DNA from: Leptobacterium_A meishanense
GTDB taxonomy: Bacteria; Bacteroidota; Bacteroidia; Flavobacteriales; Flavobacteriaceae
Assembly (NCBI RefSeq): GCF_037645805.1
Contig: NZ_JBBEXE010000003.1
Coordinates: 161,760-225,759, forward strand
Length of the DNA stretch: 64,000 bases
Reading direction: 5' to 3'
A program made the translations under genes and the position numbers. Below, piece by piece: positions 26,718 to 35,071 of the stretch. The notes below the pieces were generated by a model. It searched no databases. It saw only the letters and a list, made by a program, of their open reading frames with translations, and was not told the DNA's origin. Position 1 is the first letter of the stretch. Each line of letters begins with the position of its first letter.

Positions 26718-27197
26718 TTATTTTCCTGTTTTTTTAACAAGTGTTTCTACAAGGTTTTCAAGGTATTCAATTTTTTGAGTGTATTTTTCTTCAAATACTT
26801 GTTTGCCAAGATTTTCTATAAGCAATTTAAAATCGTCATTTTTTAATAATTGCTTTTTATTTCCCATAATATAGATCACAATATCCAGTGGGGTTATTTC
26901 AATAAACTTGTCTTTTATATTTGTATAGTATTGTACAGTTTCTTCTTTTATTATATTTTGCTCAGAGGGGTGCTCATTTTTATATGTATTTCCTCTCCCT
27001 GTCAACAACCAATCTTCCGTAACCCCAAAATAGGCACATAAAACTTTTGTGGTAGCAATATTGGGCTTTTGGTTTTTATTTATAATTCTACTTATGGTAG
27101 CCTGGGAAATCCCTGTTTCGCTAGCTACCCGATATGCTTTTACACCTTTTCTATGGATAAGGAAAGACAATCGCTCCCCTATAGTGTTCATTTTCAT
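26718..27197 (-). CDS. XRE-family (phage-repressor-like) transcriptional regulator
   Basis: The 159 residues carry a Cro/CI-type HTH at about residues 8-65: 'AYRVASETGISQATISRII' is the recognition region, followed by 'YFGVTEDWLLTGRG'. The C-terminal third ends in a short coiled coil ('IEYLENLVETLVKK') likely for oligomerisation. It has no peptidase domain, so it is not LexA-like. It is divergent from a 61-residue HTH gene across a 108-nt gap, as in phage immunity switches. An internal ATG at 27191 is an equally good start. Confidence 0.8.
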   Translation of the reverse strand: MKMNTIGERLSFLIHRKGVKAYRVASETGISQATISRIINKNQKPNIATTKVLCAYFGVTEDWLLTGRGNTYKNEHPSEQNIIKEETVQYYTNIKDKFIEITPLDIVIYIMGNKKQLLKNDDFKLLIENLGKQVFEEKYTQKIEYLENLVETLVKKTGK

Positions 27198-27305
27198 TTA
27201 ATAAAGCAATAAGTTAAAGTAAAATGATAAAATTTTAAGCAAAATACTTGCATAATAATTCCAAATGAAATATTTTTATCTCACAATCCAAACAAATTTA
27301 GCAAA
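27198..27305. promoter_or_regulatory. Divergent control region of the repressor / small HTH pair
   Basis: 108 AT-rich bases between two opposing start codons. A short inverted repeat GCAA-AATAC-TTGC lies near 27239-27251 and could be an operator half. No strong consensus promoter is visible. Confidence 0.35.
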
Positions 27306-27491
27306 ATGATAGCCAACTTTACCGAAGAAGCACAAAAAATACTTTACGGGTATGGAGATTGGGTAGGAAGAAAGCATCAATGTAGCGGGCAATATGTACG
27401 GCTTATTATAAAAGGAAAGCGAAATGTAAATACAGAAAAAGCAAAAAAAATTTACCAAGAATTAATAGAAATAATTGAAAGTAAATTATGA
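27306..27491 (+). CDS. Small HTH-like protein, Cro-like position
   Basis: The 61 residues include 'WVGRKHQCSGQYVRLIIKGKR', which reads as a helix-turn-helix, followed by a helix 'TEKAKKIYQELIEIIES'. It is transcribed away from the XRE repressor, the position of a cro gene in temperate phages. No other phage genes are present, so this may be a relic or a stand-alone switch. Confidence 0.55.
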   Translation: MIANFTEEAQKILYGYGDWVGRKHQCSGQYVRLIIKGKRNVNTEKAKKIYQELIEIIESKL

Positions 27492-27804
27492 ATTACGAAT
27501 TGGGGAGTTGCAAATTAGAATGAGGAAAGAGGGGAAAGGAAAGAGCGAATAGTAAAGTTAAAGACTAATCAAAGAAAAAACTTTCAGCTTAAAGCTGTCA
27601 ACTGTGAACTAGCGAAGAATGAAAAGGAAAGTGCGATTAGCGAAAAGAAAAAAGAACTATTTAACCCCTAAACTTTTAAACGAATAGACTATAAACTGGA
27701 CAAGTGAATAGGAAATAGTGAGAAGGGACGAGTAAACAGAACAACTAAACCCTAAACAATTAAACTATAAAACTATAAAACCTTTTAACTAAAAACTAAC
27801 AACA
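27492..27804. other. Purine-rich non-coding stretch
   Basis: About 310 bases, strongly purine-biased on this strand, with degenerate runs such as 'AAACTATAAAAC' and a small palindrome CAGCTT-AAAGCTG. No frame of useful length is visible. Confidence 0.5.
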
Positions 27805-28116
27805 ATGATACTCCGCATCAATCACACCCCGGAAATTAAAAACGAACAGCGTATGTATGAAATGATGGCCAGGAAGCTGCGAGAGCCCAAGCCTGTAGAG
27901 ATTCTTTATGAAGAGGACAAGCAACGTTTGGTATGGGTAGATGGCAAGCGCAGGCGCCCTTTCAAGAGCCTTCCATGGAAGTACAAAGAATACCTTTATG
28001 AGGAAATGAAAAGGACACCTGAGGTTACGGTAAAATACCGACTTAAATATGAGGGCTACTCCTTAGACGAAGCTTTGGAGGCTTTTGCTATGGAAAAGAT
28101 GGGCTTAGTTGCATAG
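27805..28116 (+). CDS. Hypothetical protein (103 residues)
   Basis: Charged, without a signal peptide or membrane segment. It contains 'EEDKQRLVWVDGKRRRPF' and 'LPWKYKEYLYEEMKRTPEVT', and ends with a helical 'SLDEALEAFAMEKMG'. I do not recognise it. It closes the accessory patch before the repeat at 28151 and appears intact. Confidence 0.55.
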   Translation: MILRINHTPEIKNEQRMYEMMARKLREPKPVEILYEEDKQRLVWVDGKRRRPFKSLPWKYKEYLYEEMKRTPEVTVKYRLKYEGYSLDEALEAFAMEKMGLVA

Positions 28117-28150
28117 GTTATAAAGAGGGTATCCAAAAAACATGTTTTTC

Positions 28151-28236
28151 TGTCAATTCGAGCGCAGTCGAGAATCATACGCAATTGAGAATCAAATATT
28201 TCGTCCCGATAGCTATCGGGACGCTCAATATGACAT
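28151..28236. repeat. Dispersed flavobacterial inverted repeat, copy 2, with embedded palindrome
   Basis: Same family as 12912-12982: the left arm has TTCGAGCGCAGTCGAGAATC and the right arm ends CGCTCAATATGACA. In the right arm the bases between TTTCG and CGCTCA are replaced by TCCCGATAGCTATCGGGA (28204-28221), the palindrome also found after gldC. Confidence 0.7.
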
Positions 28237-28257
28237 ATTTAGAGTTTTTATGATTTT

Positions 28258-28869
28258 TCAGGCACCCTCTTTCTTCAATTCGGTATTTATCTGGTCAATA
28301 TATGCCAGGAGTTCATCCCTTCCATTTTTGTTTAATGAAGAGGTAATGAAATGGTTTGGCATTTCTTCCCAGTGTTCTAACATTTTTGAAGTATACTGTT
28401 GGAGGTTCCGTTCAATGGCCCCGGGCTTTAATTTATCGGCTTTTGTAAAAACAATAGAAAAAGGGATATGGTTTTCGCCAAGCCATTGCATAAATTCCAG
28501 GTCGGTTTTTTGTGGGGCATGCCGTAAATCGATCAATACAAAAGCAGCGGCCAATTGCTTGCGTTTTTCAAAATATGTCGTGATAAGTTTTTGAAATGTT
28601 TTTTTGGCAGTTTTTGAAACACGTGCATATCCATATCCGGGTAGGTCTACTAGAAACCATTCATTATTTATTTTAAAATGGTTGATCAGTTGTGTTTTTC
28701 CCGGCCGGCCGGATGTTTTTGCCAGGTGCTTCCGCTCGGTAAGCATATTAATTAAGGATGATTTGCCAACATTTGACCTTCCAATGAAAGCATATTCCGG
28801 AATATGCTCTTTAGGGCATTTGTCCACATCAGAATTACTGATAATAAATTCCGCAGATTTAATTTTCAT
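28258..28869 (-). CDS. ysxC: Ribosome biogenesis GTP-binding protein YsxC/EngB
   Basis: Essential GTPase for large-subunit assembly. The 203 residues include G1 'GRSNVGKSSL' (about 30-39), the switch region 'GKTQLINHF', G3 'DLPGYGYARV', G4 'TKADK' and G5 'SS' near the end. The length is typical. The downstream end faces a repeat, and the alpha/beta hydrolase gene lies 10 nt upstream, so they form a leftward pair. Confidence 0.95.
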   Translation of the reverse strand: MKIKSAEFIISNSDVDKCPKEHIPEYAFIGRSNVGKSSLINMLTERKHLAKTSGRPGKTQLINHFKINNEWFLVDLPGYGYARVSKTAKKTFQKLITTYFEKRKQLAAAFVLIDLRHAPQKTDLEFMQWLGENHIPFSIVFTKADKLKPGAIERNLQQYTSKMLEHWEEMPNHFITSSLNKNGRDELLAYIDQINTELKKEGA

Positions 28870-28879
28870 GAAAAGTGAA

Positions 28880-29644
28880 TTACAAACCTCTCTTGGTCAA
28901 CCATGCATCCAATAGCTGATTAAACTCCTTAGGATGTTCCATCATAGGGGCATGTCCACACTTATCAATCCAAAACAATTCAGAGTCAGGTAACAGTTGA
29001 TGAAACTCTTCTGCTACATTAGGAGGAGTTACCGTGTCATTCCTGCCCCATATAATACAGGTAGGAGTGTGCATACTCGGCAGGTCCTTTGCCATATTGT
29101 GCCGTATGGCACTTTTGGCAATGGCAAGTGTTTTTATCAATTTATTCCGGTCATTTACGGTAGTATATACCTCATCTACAATTTCTTTGGTGGCTACCTC
29201 CGGATCATAAAAGACATCCTGACTTTTTTTCTTGATGAATTCATAGTCACTTCTTTTAGGGTAACCATCTCCCATAGCACTTTCATAAAGCCCGGAACTT
29301 CCGGTAATAACGAGGGCTTTTACCTTATCGGGGTATAATTTTGTGTGGAGCAGACCGATATGCCCGCCGAGAGAGTTTCCCAGTAGAATAACCTGATCTA
29401 AACCCTTGTGTTCAATAAACCGTTCAAGAAAAACAGCAAAGCTCTTTACATTTGTTTTTAATAGGGACATACCATAAACAGGCAGTTCAGGAATAAGGAC
29501 TTTGTAGCCTTTTTTAGAGAAGTGGTCGGAAACTTCTTCAAAATTGCTCAACCCCCCCATAAGCCCATGCAAAATAATCATAGGGATGCCTTCGCCAACT
29601 TCCAGGTAACTAAACTTTTTTTCTTTCTTAATCCTATTGAGCAT
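28880..29644 (-). CDS. Alpha/beta hydrolase
   Basis: The 254 residues show the oxyanion 'LHGLMGG' motif, the nucleophile elbow GNSLGG (Ser91), an acid in 'WGRNDTVTPP' and the catalytic histidine in 'CGHAPMMEHP'. No signal peptide is present, so it is cytoplasmic. The substrate is unknown; the fold also serves esterases and C-C hydrolases. It pairs with ysxC and is divergent from mraZ. Confidence 0.88.
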   Translation of the reverse strand: MLNRIKKEKKFSYLEVGEGIPMIILHGLMGGLSNFEEVSDHFSKKGYKVLIPELPVYGMSLLKTNVKSFAVFLERFIEHKGLDQVILLGNSLGGHIGLLHTKLYPDKVKALVITGSSGLYESAMGDGYPKRSDYEFIKKKSQDVFYDPEVATKEIVDEVYTTVNDRNKLIKTLAIAKSAIRHNMAKDLPSMHTPTCIIWGRNDTVTPPNVAEEFHQLLPDSELFWIDKCGHAPMMEHPKEFNQLLDAWLTKRGL

Positions 29645-29840
29645 TTCAGGCCAGTTACAATTCTAAGGAAACAAATATAGGGATTTCAGTATTATATCAT
29701 CCACTGTTTTTAAAATACACTAAAAAAGGGTTTTGACTTACGGAATTTCTTTCTCAAATTTTTTTTGATGAAGTTTTTAACATCTCAAAATGAGTGTTTT
29801 AATGCAGGTTAACCTTTAAAAGTTAAATTTTATCAACAAA

Positions 29841-29870
29841 GTGGTAAAATGTGGTAAAATGTGGTAAATA
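29841..29870 (+). promoter_or_regulatory. MraZ operator: three direct 10-bp repeats
   Basis: GTGGTAAAAT, GTGGTAAAAT and GTGGTAAATA are stacked without spacing just upstream of the -7 element. MraZ is known to bind arrays of short repeats of this kind at its own promoter, so autorepression of the dcw cluster is likely. Confidence 0.8.
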
Positions 29871-29876
29871 TTTCCA

Positions 29877-29884
29877 TATATTTG
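29877..29884 (+). promoter_or_regulatory. dcw cluster -7 promoter element
   Basis: TATATTTG matches TAnnTTTG and starts 6 nt after the MraZ repeats, which occupy the -33 region. Confidence 0.65.
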
Positions 29885-29916
29885 AAAAACGGATATCGTA
29901 AACCGAACAAAAACAG

Positions 29917-30384
29917 GTGAATACTTTTATAGGCACATATGAATGCAAAGCAGATGCGAAAGGGCGGATCATGATTCCTGTGGCTTTGAAAAACCAGCTT
30001 GTGCCCATGCTACAGAAAGGCTTTGTAATGAAGCGGGCGGTGTTTCAGCCATGTTTGGAACTATATCCTATGGATGAATGGAATGTGCTGATGGAAAAGG
30101 TAAACAAACTCAACCGGTTTAAAAAGAAGAACAATGATTTTATCAGAAGGTTTACGGCAGGTGTAAAAGTGGTGGAAGTAGATGCTGCAGGACGATTGCT
30201 CATTCCGAAAGATTTGGTTGATTTTGCAGGGATCCGAAAAGAAATTGTGGTTTCTTCTGCTATCAACATCATTGAGATATGGGATAAGAACAATTATGAA
30301 CAGGCTATTGATGATGCTGCGGTTGATTTTGCGGATTTAGCCGAAGAAGTAATGGGAGGCGATGATACAGACGAATTATCATAA
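29917..30384 (+). CDS. mraZ: Transcriptional regulator MraZ
   Basis: First gene of the dcw cluster; MraZ binds repeats at its own promoter and modulates division genes. The 155 residues contain two SpoVT/AbrB-like swapped-hairpin repeats: 'YECKADAKGRIMIPVALK' near residue 8 and 'VEVDAAGRLLIPKDLVDF' near residue 86. Translation starts at GTG 29917. The 3' end overlaps rsmH by 23 nt. Confidence 0.95.
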   Translation: MNTFIGTYECKADAKGRIMIPVALKNQLVPMLQKGFVMKRAVFQPCLELYPMDEWNVLMEKVNKLNRFKKKNNDFIRRFTAGVKVVEVDAAGRLLIPKDLVDFAGIRKEIVVSSAINIIEIWDKNNYEQAIDDAAVDFADLAEEVMGGDDTDELS

Positions 30385-31267
30385 CCCTGTATTGTTAAAA
30401 GAGTCAGTTGATGGATTGGCCATTAGAGAAGACGGCATATATGTAGATGTGACTTTTGGCGGCGGGGGCCATTCCAGAGAAATATTAAACCGATTGGGCA
30501 AAGAGGGCAAATTGTTTGCCTTTGACCAAGACAAAGATGCACAGGTGAATGCAATAGATGATAACCGGTTTAAGCTTATAAATGAGAATTTCAGGTTTAT
30601 GAAACAGTATTTGAAATTCTATGGTGTAACAAAAGTAGACGGAATCCTAGGAGATTTGGGGGTGTCTTCGCACCAATTTGATGTAGCAGAAAGAGGTTTT
30701 TCAACGCGTTTTGAAGGTGATCTGGATATGCGAATGGATCAAAAAAATGCGCTTTCCGCTTACCATGTGATCAATGACTATGAAGAAAAGCACCTAAAAA
30801 CTATTTTTTATACCTATGGCGAACTTAAGAATGCTAATGCACTGGCCGGTGCTATTATAAAAAAGAGAGGTGCTGCCCCTATAAAAACGTCCACAGAACT
30901 AAGGGAAGCCATAAATCACCTGTTGCCAAAACACAGGGAGTATAAGGTGCTGGCACAAGTCTATCAAGCTATTCGAATTGAAGTCAATCAAGAAATAACA
31001 GCATTAAAAACATTTTTAGAGCAAACCCCTGAAGTGCTTAAAAAAGGAGGAAGGTTGGCAATAATAAGCTATCATTCTTTAGAAGACCGCTTAGTAAAGC
31101 GGTTTATACGTGATGGAATGTTTGAAGGCACACCGGAAAAAGACCTTTATGGAAATGTGGAAGTACCTTTTAAAAAAATAGGCAAACTGATAACACCATC
31201 TGAAATAGAGATACAAGAAAACAATAGGGCGCGGAGCGCCAAATTAAGAATCGCGGAAAGGTTATGA
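30362..31267 (+). CDS. rsmH: 16S rRNA (cytosine1402-N4)-methyltransferase
   Basis: SAM-dependent N4-methylation of C1402 in 16S rRNA. In the 301 residues 'VDVTFGGGGHSREIL' is the SAM-binding motif I, 'GILGDLGVSSHQFD' follows, and 'SYHSLEDRLVKRFIR' is the family signature. Its start lies within mraZ and its stop overlaps the ftsL-like start by 4 nt, so the three genes are tightly coupled. Confidence 0.96.
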   Translation: MIQTNYHNPVLLKESVDGLAIREDGIYVDVTFGGGGHSREILNRLGKEGKLFAFDQDKDAQVNAIDDNRFKLINENFRFMKQYLKFYGVTKVDGILGDLGVSSHQFDVAERGFSTRFEGDLDMRMDQKNALSAYHVINDYEEKHLKTIFYTYGELKNANALAGAIIKKRGAAPIKTSTELREAINHLLPKHREYKVLAQVYQAIRIEVNQEITALKTFLEQTPEVLKKGGRLAIISYHSLEDRLVKRFIRDGMFEGTPEKDLYGNVEVPFKKIGKLITPSEIEIQENNRARSAKLRIAERL

Positions 31268-31581
31268 AAAGAAACTTCATGGACATATTAAAAGGCAGGT
31301 TTCTTGTGAGCGAAGATGCAATAAAAAATTGGCGTTTTATCCTTTTTGCTTCTGTATTGGCAGTAATAATGATTGCCAGTGCCCATAGTGTGGACAAAAA
31401 AGTAATGCAAATAGCCAATTTAAATAATGAGGTAAAAGAATTGAAAAGTGAGTTTGTAGATGTCCGTTCGGCTTTACAAAAATTAAAATTAGAATCAACT
31501 GTTGCAGAAAGGGTGAGAGAAAAAGGTTTGTCACCTTCATCAACGCCACCTAAGAAAATAAAAATCGTTCAACAGAAATAA
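31264..31581 (+). CDS. ftsL: FtsL-like division protein
   Basis: Bitopic divisome component that links FtsQ and FtsI/FtsW. The 105 residues contain one transmembrane helix (about 24-42, 'WRFILFASVLAVIMIASAH') followed by a periplasmic leucine-rich coiled coil ('NNEVKELKSEFVDVRSALQK'-like). The identification rests on topology, size and position between rsmH and ftsI, as FtsL sequences diverge strongly. Confidence 0.8.
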   Translation: MKRNFMDILKGRFLVSEDAIKNWRFILFASVLAVIMIASAHSVDKKVMQIANLNNEVKELKSEFVDVRSALQKLKLESTVAERVREKGLSPSSTPPKKIKIVQQK

Positions 31582-31588
31582 AAGTTAC

Positions 31589-33601
31589 ATGCCAACAACA
31601 GAAAAGAACATATTAAACAGGTTGTATTTTATAGCAGGCTGTATGTTCCTATTTGTGATTGCAGTAGCCGGAAAGCTTATATATATTCAAATAGCAGAAG
31701 GGAGTAAGTATAAAAAGCTAGCAGAAGAGCGGACGATCAAAAACTTTGTAATACCTGCTAACAGAGGCAATTTGTATGCTGATGATGGCAGTCTTTTGGC
31801 AACTTCCGTAACCCGGTATGATATCCGTTTTGACGCAGTAGCCCCTAAGGATAATGATTTTAAGGAACAACTACGGGGGCTATCTGACTCACTATCAAAA
31901 ATGCTGGGCAAACCATCTTCATACTACCGGAATATATTTACAAAAGCACGTGTTACCAAGAACCGCTATTTGGCCATTACCAAAAACCTTAGCTATACGG
32001 AATATGTGCGGTTGAAAAAATTCCCTTTATTCAATTTAGGAACCTATAAAGGAGGGCTTATTACAGAGCAACGAACAGTGAGGGAACACCCGTTGGGAGA
32101 TATAGCAGAACGTAGCGTAGGATATGAACGTTACAACGAAAAAGGAGAAGTGATCAGTGTAGGCCTTGAGGGGGCATTTAGTGATTATTTAAAAGGAAAG
32201 GAAGGTCAGCAATTGAAACAAAAAATTGCAAAAGGCCAATGGAAACCGATTAATGATGACAATGAGATAGAGCCTAAAGATGGATATGATGTTGTTTCTA
32301 CCATTAATATAAATATCCAAGACATTACACACCACGCCCTGATGGAGCAGTTGCAAAAGTATGAAGCTGACCATGGGTCTGTAGTAGTGATGGAAGTAAA
32401 GACAGGGGAAATAAAAGCGATCTCTAACCTTGGAAAAGCAAAAGACGGAAATTATTACGAACGATTAAATTATGCCGTGGGGGAATCAGGGGAGCCAGGT
32501 TCTACCTTTAAACTGATGAGTTTGATTGCTGCGCTGGAAGATAAAGTAATAGACACTAGCTATACAGTGGACACTGAAAAGGGAGAAATTTCTTTTTATG
32601 GCAAAAAAGTCCGTGATTCTAAAAAAGGAGGATATGGGGTTATTTCAGCATCAGAAGCCTTTGAGGTATCTTCAAATGTAGGAATCGTAAAAATCATTGA
32701 CGAATTCTATGGTGAAAACCCAAAAAAGTTTGTTGATCGCCTTTATAATATGGGGCTTAACGAACAATTAGGACTTTCTATAAAAGGAGAAGGAAAGCCA
32801 TATATACCACATCCGAACGATAAGAAAAACTGGAGCGGCATCTCCTTACAATGGATGGCATACGGGTACGGAGTATCCCTTACACCACTACAGATATTGA
32901 CCTTCTACAATGCCGTGGCCAATGACGGGGAAATGGTGAAGCCCCGATTGATAAAAGAAGTAAAAGAATGGGACAAACCGGTAATGCGTTTTGATAGAGA
33001 AGTGCTGAACCCATCGATATGTTCACAAGAAACGCTAGCTAAGGCAAAACAACTTTTGCGAAATGTAGTGGAAAAAAAACATGGAACCGGAAATGACCTG
33101 AATGTGCAAAATTTTCCAATTGCCGGAAAAACAGGAACTGCACAAAAAGACTATGCGAGCAGAGACTCAGACAAATTAAAATACATCTCTTCATTCGTTG
33201 GATATTTCCCGGCCGATAACCCTAAATATTCTTGTATAGTAGTTATCCACGAACCTGATAAAAGTAAAGGGTATTATGGTGCAGATGTGTCCGGTCCTGT
33301 ATTTAAAAGCATTGCCCAAAAAATATACATAACAACACCCGCTGTTGATGTTATTGAAAAATTAGAAACCCGGAATATTAAAACTGATAAAGATTATGAG
33401 CAATACTATACAAGGATTCAGAAAGAATATCGGGCAGTTCCCAATGTGAAAGGGATGAGCGGAATGGATGCAGTTTCTTTATTAGAAAATTTAGGATTGA
33501 AAGTAAGTATAAAAGGAGGGAATGGGAAAGTAAAAAAACAATCGTTAGAAGCAGGAGAAAAAATTACACCCAATAAAACAATTGTACTGGAATTATCATG
33601 A
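31589..33601 (+). CDS. ftsI: Division-specific transpeptidase (FtsI/PBP) with PASTA domain
   Basis: Septal peptidoglycan cross-linking enzyme (class B PBP). The 670 residues begin with an N-terminal membrane anchor and carry the active-site motifs S-T-F-K (Ser305-Lys308), S-S-N (361-363) and K-T-G (514-516). A C-terminal PASTA domain (about 610-670, 'VPNVKGMSGMDAVSLLENLG') is present, resembling SpoVD/PBP2x-like architecture. Its stop overlaps the murE start by 4 nt. Confidence 0.94.
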   Translation: MPTTEKNILNRLYFIAGCMFLFVIAVAGKLIYIQIAEGSKYKKLAEERTIKNFVIPANRGNLYADDGSLLATSVTRYDIRFDAVAPKDNDFKEQLRGLSDSLSKMLGKPSSYYRNIFTKARVTKNRYLAITKNLSYTEYVRLKKFPLFNLGTYKGGLITEQRTVREHPLGDIAERSVGYERYNEKGEVISVGLEGAFSDYLKGKEGQQLKQKIAKGQWKPINDDNEIEPKDGYDVVSTININIQDITHHALMEQLQKYEADHGSVVVMEVKTGEIKAISNLGKAKDGNYYERLNYAVGESGEPGSTFKLMSLIAALEDKVIDTSYTVDTEKGEISFYGKKVRDSKKGGYGVISASEAFEVSSNVGIVKIIDEFYGENPKKFVDRLYNMGLNEQLGLSIKGEGKPYIPHPNDKKNWSGISLQWMAYGYGVSLTPLQILTFYNAVANDGEMVKPRLIKEVKEWDKPVMRFDREVLNPSICSQETLAKAKQLLRNVVEKKHGTGNDLNVQNFPIAGKTGTAQKDYASRDSDKLKYISSFVGYFPADNPKYSCIVVIHEPDKSKGYYGADVSGPVFKSIAQKIYITTPAVDVIEKLETRNIKTDKDYEQYYTRIQKEYRAVPNVKGMSGMDAVSLLENLGLKVSIKGGNGKVKKQSLEAGEKITPNKTIVLELS

Positions 33602-35061
33602 TGTTTTTAAAAGACATATTATATAAAGTGAGCATTAATGCTGTAGCAGGCAGTACAAACGTATATGTAAACGGACTTCATTTTGATTCTCGAAAGGTTT
33701 CATCAGATGATGTGTTTGTTGCAATAAAAGGAACTATAACAGACGGGCATCAGTACATAAAAAAAGCTATTGAATTAGGGGCGAAAGCAATTATCTGTGA
33801 GCAACTTCCTAATGACATTATTAATGGGGTCACCTATATTGAGGTAGCAGACAGTCAAACTGCCTTAGCTATAATGGCAGCCAACTATTATGAGAACCCA
33901 TCTGATACTATACAGCTTATTGGAATAACAGGCACCAATGGAAAAACTACTGTTGCCACGTTGTTGTACCAATTGTTCAGAAAAGTAGGGTTTAAAGTAG
34001 GGCTTTTATCAACAGTAAGGATTTATATAGATGATACAGCATACGAAGCAACACATACGACTCCTGACTCGCTTGCTATAAATAAATACCTGAAAATGAT
34101 GAATGATGCAGGGGTGAGCTATTGTTTTATGGAAGTGAGTTCACATGGCATTCATCAAAAAAGAACGGAAGGATTGCATTTTTCCGGTGGGATATTTACA
34201 AACATTACACAGGATCATTTAGATTACCATAAAACATTTGCAGCCTACAGAGATGTCAAAAAAACATTTTTTGACCAACTTCCGAAAACAGCTTTTGCCC
34301 TGACGAATATAGATGATAAGAACGGGTTGTTTATGGTGCAGAACACCAAAGCCAAAATATATAGCTATGCGTTAAAATCGTATGCAGATTTTAAAGGACA
34401 AGTCCTGGAAAATCAATTTGACGGATTGCTGTTAAAAATAAGGGAGCATGAAATATGGACAAAACTTATTGGGAGCTTCAATGCATATAACATTCTATGC
34501 ATTTATGCTACTGCCAACATTTTAGGGTTGGATGTTCTAGAAACCCTTCGCTATATAAGTGAGCTGGATAGCGTAGCAGGTCGTTTTCAATACTTCGTCT
34601 CAAAAGAAAAAATAACCGCTATTGTTGATTATGCCCATACCCCTGATGCTTTGAAAAATGTATTGGAAACCATTAACAATATCCGAACAGGGAACGAAGA
34701 ACTTATTACCGTTGTAGGATGTGGCGGTGACAGGGATAAAACAAAGCGTCCTGTAATGGCAAATATTGCTGCTACATTAAGCACTAAAGCCATTTTTACC
34801 TCTGACAACCCAAGGACCGAAGATGCCCAGGCCATTATTGATGATATGGAAGCAGGTGTGGCACCTCAGAACTATAAAAAAACCATGGCTGTGATCGATA
34901 GGAAACAAGCGATAAAAACGGCATGTCAGTTAGCAAATAATAAAGACATTATTCTCATTGCCGGTAAAGGGCACGAGACCTATCAGGAAACAAACGGAAA
35001 ACGCATAGATTTTGACGATTACAAAATAGTAAAAGAAACATTGGCCCAACTAAATAAATGA
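33598..35061 (+). CDS. murE: UDP-MurNAc-tripeptide synthetase, meso-DAP type
   Basis: Adds the third residue of the peptidoglycan stem peptide. The 487 residues have the ATP-binding GTNGKTT (112-118) and the specificity motif D-N-P-R at 403-406, which in this family marks meso-diaminopimelate as substrate rather than lysine. The C-terminal ligase domain is complete ('AGKGHETYQE'). Confidence 0.95.
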   Translation: MMFLKDILYKVSINAVAGSTNVYVNGLHFDSRKVSSDDVFVAIKGTITDGHQYIKKAIELGAKAIICEQLPNDIINGVTYIEVADSQTALAIMAANYYENPSDTIQLIGITGTNGKTTVATLLYQLFRKVGFKVGLLSTVRIYIDDTAYEATHTTPDSLAINKYLKMMNDAGVSYCFMEVSSHGIHQKRTEGLHFSGGIFTNITQDHLDYHKTFAAYRDVKKTFFDQLPKTAFALTNIDDKNGLFMVQNTKAKIYSYALKSYADFKGQVLENQFDGLLLKIREHEIWTKLIGSFNAYNILCIYATANILGLDVLETLRYISELDSVAGRFQYFVSKEKITAIVDYAHTPDALKNVLETINNIRTGNEELITVVGCGGDRDKTKRPVMANIAATLSTKAIFTSDNPRTEDAQAIIDDMEAGVAPQNYKKTMAVIDRKQAIKTACQLANNKDIILIAGKGHETYQETNGKRIDFDDYKIVKETLAQLNK

Positions 35062-35071
35062 AAATAAAGCG

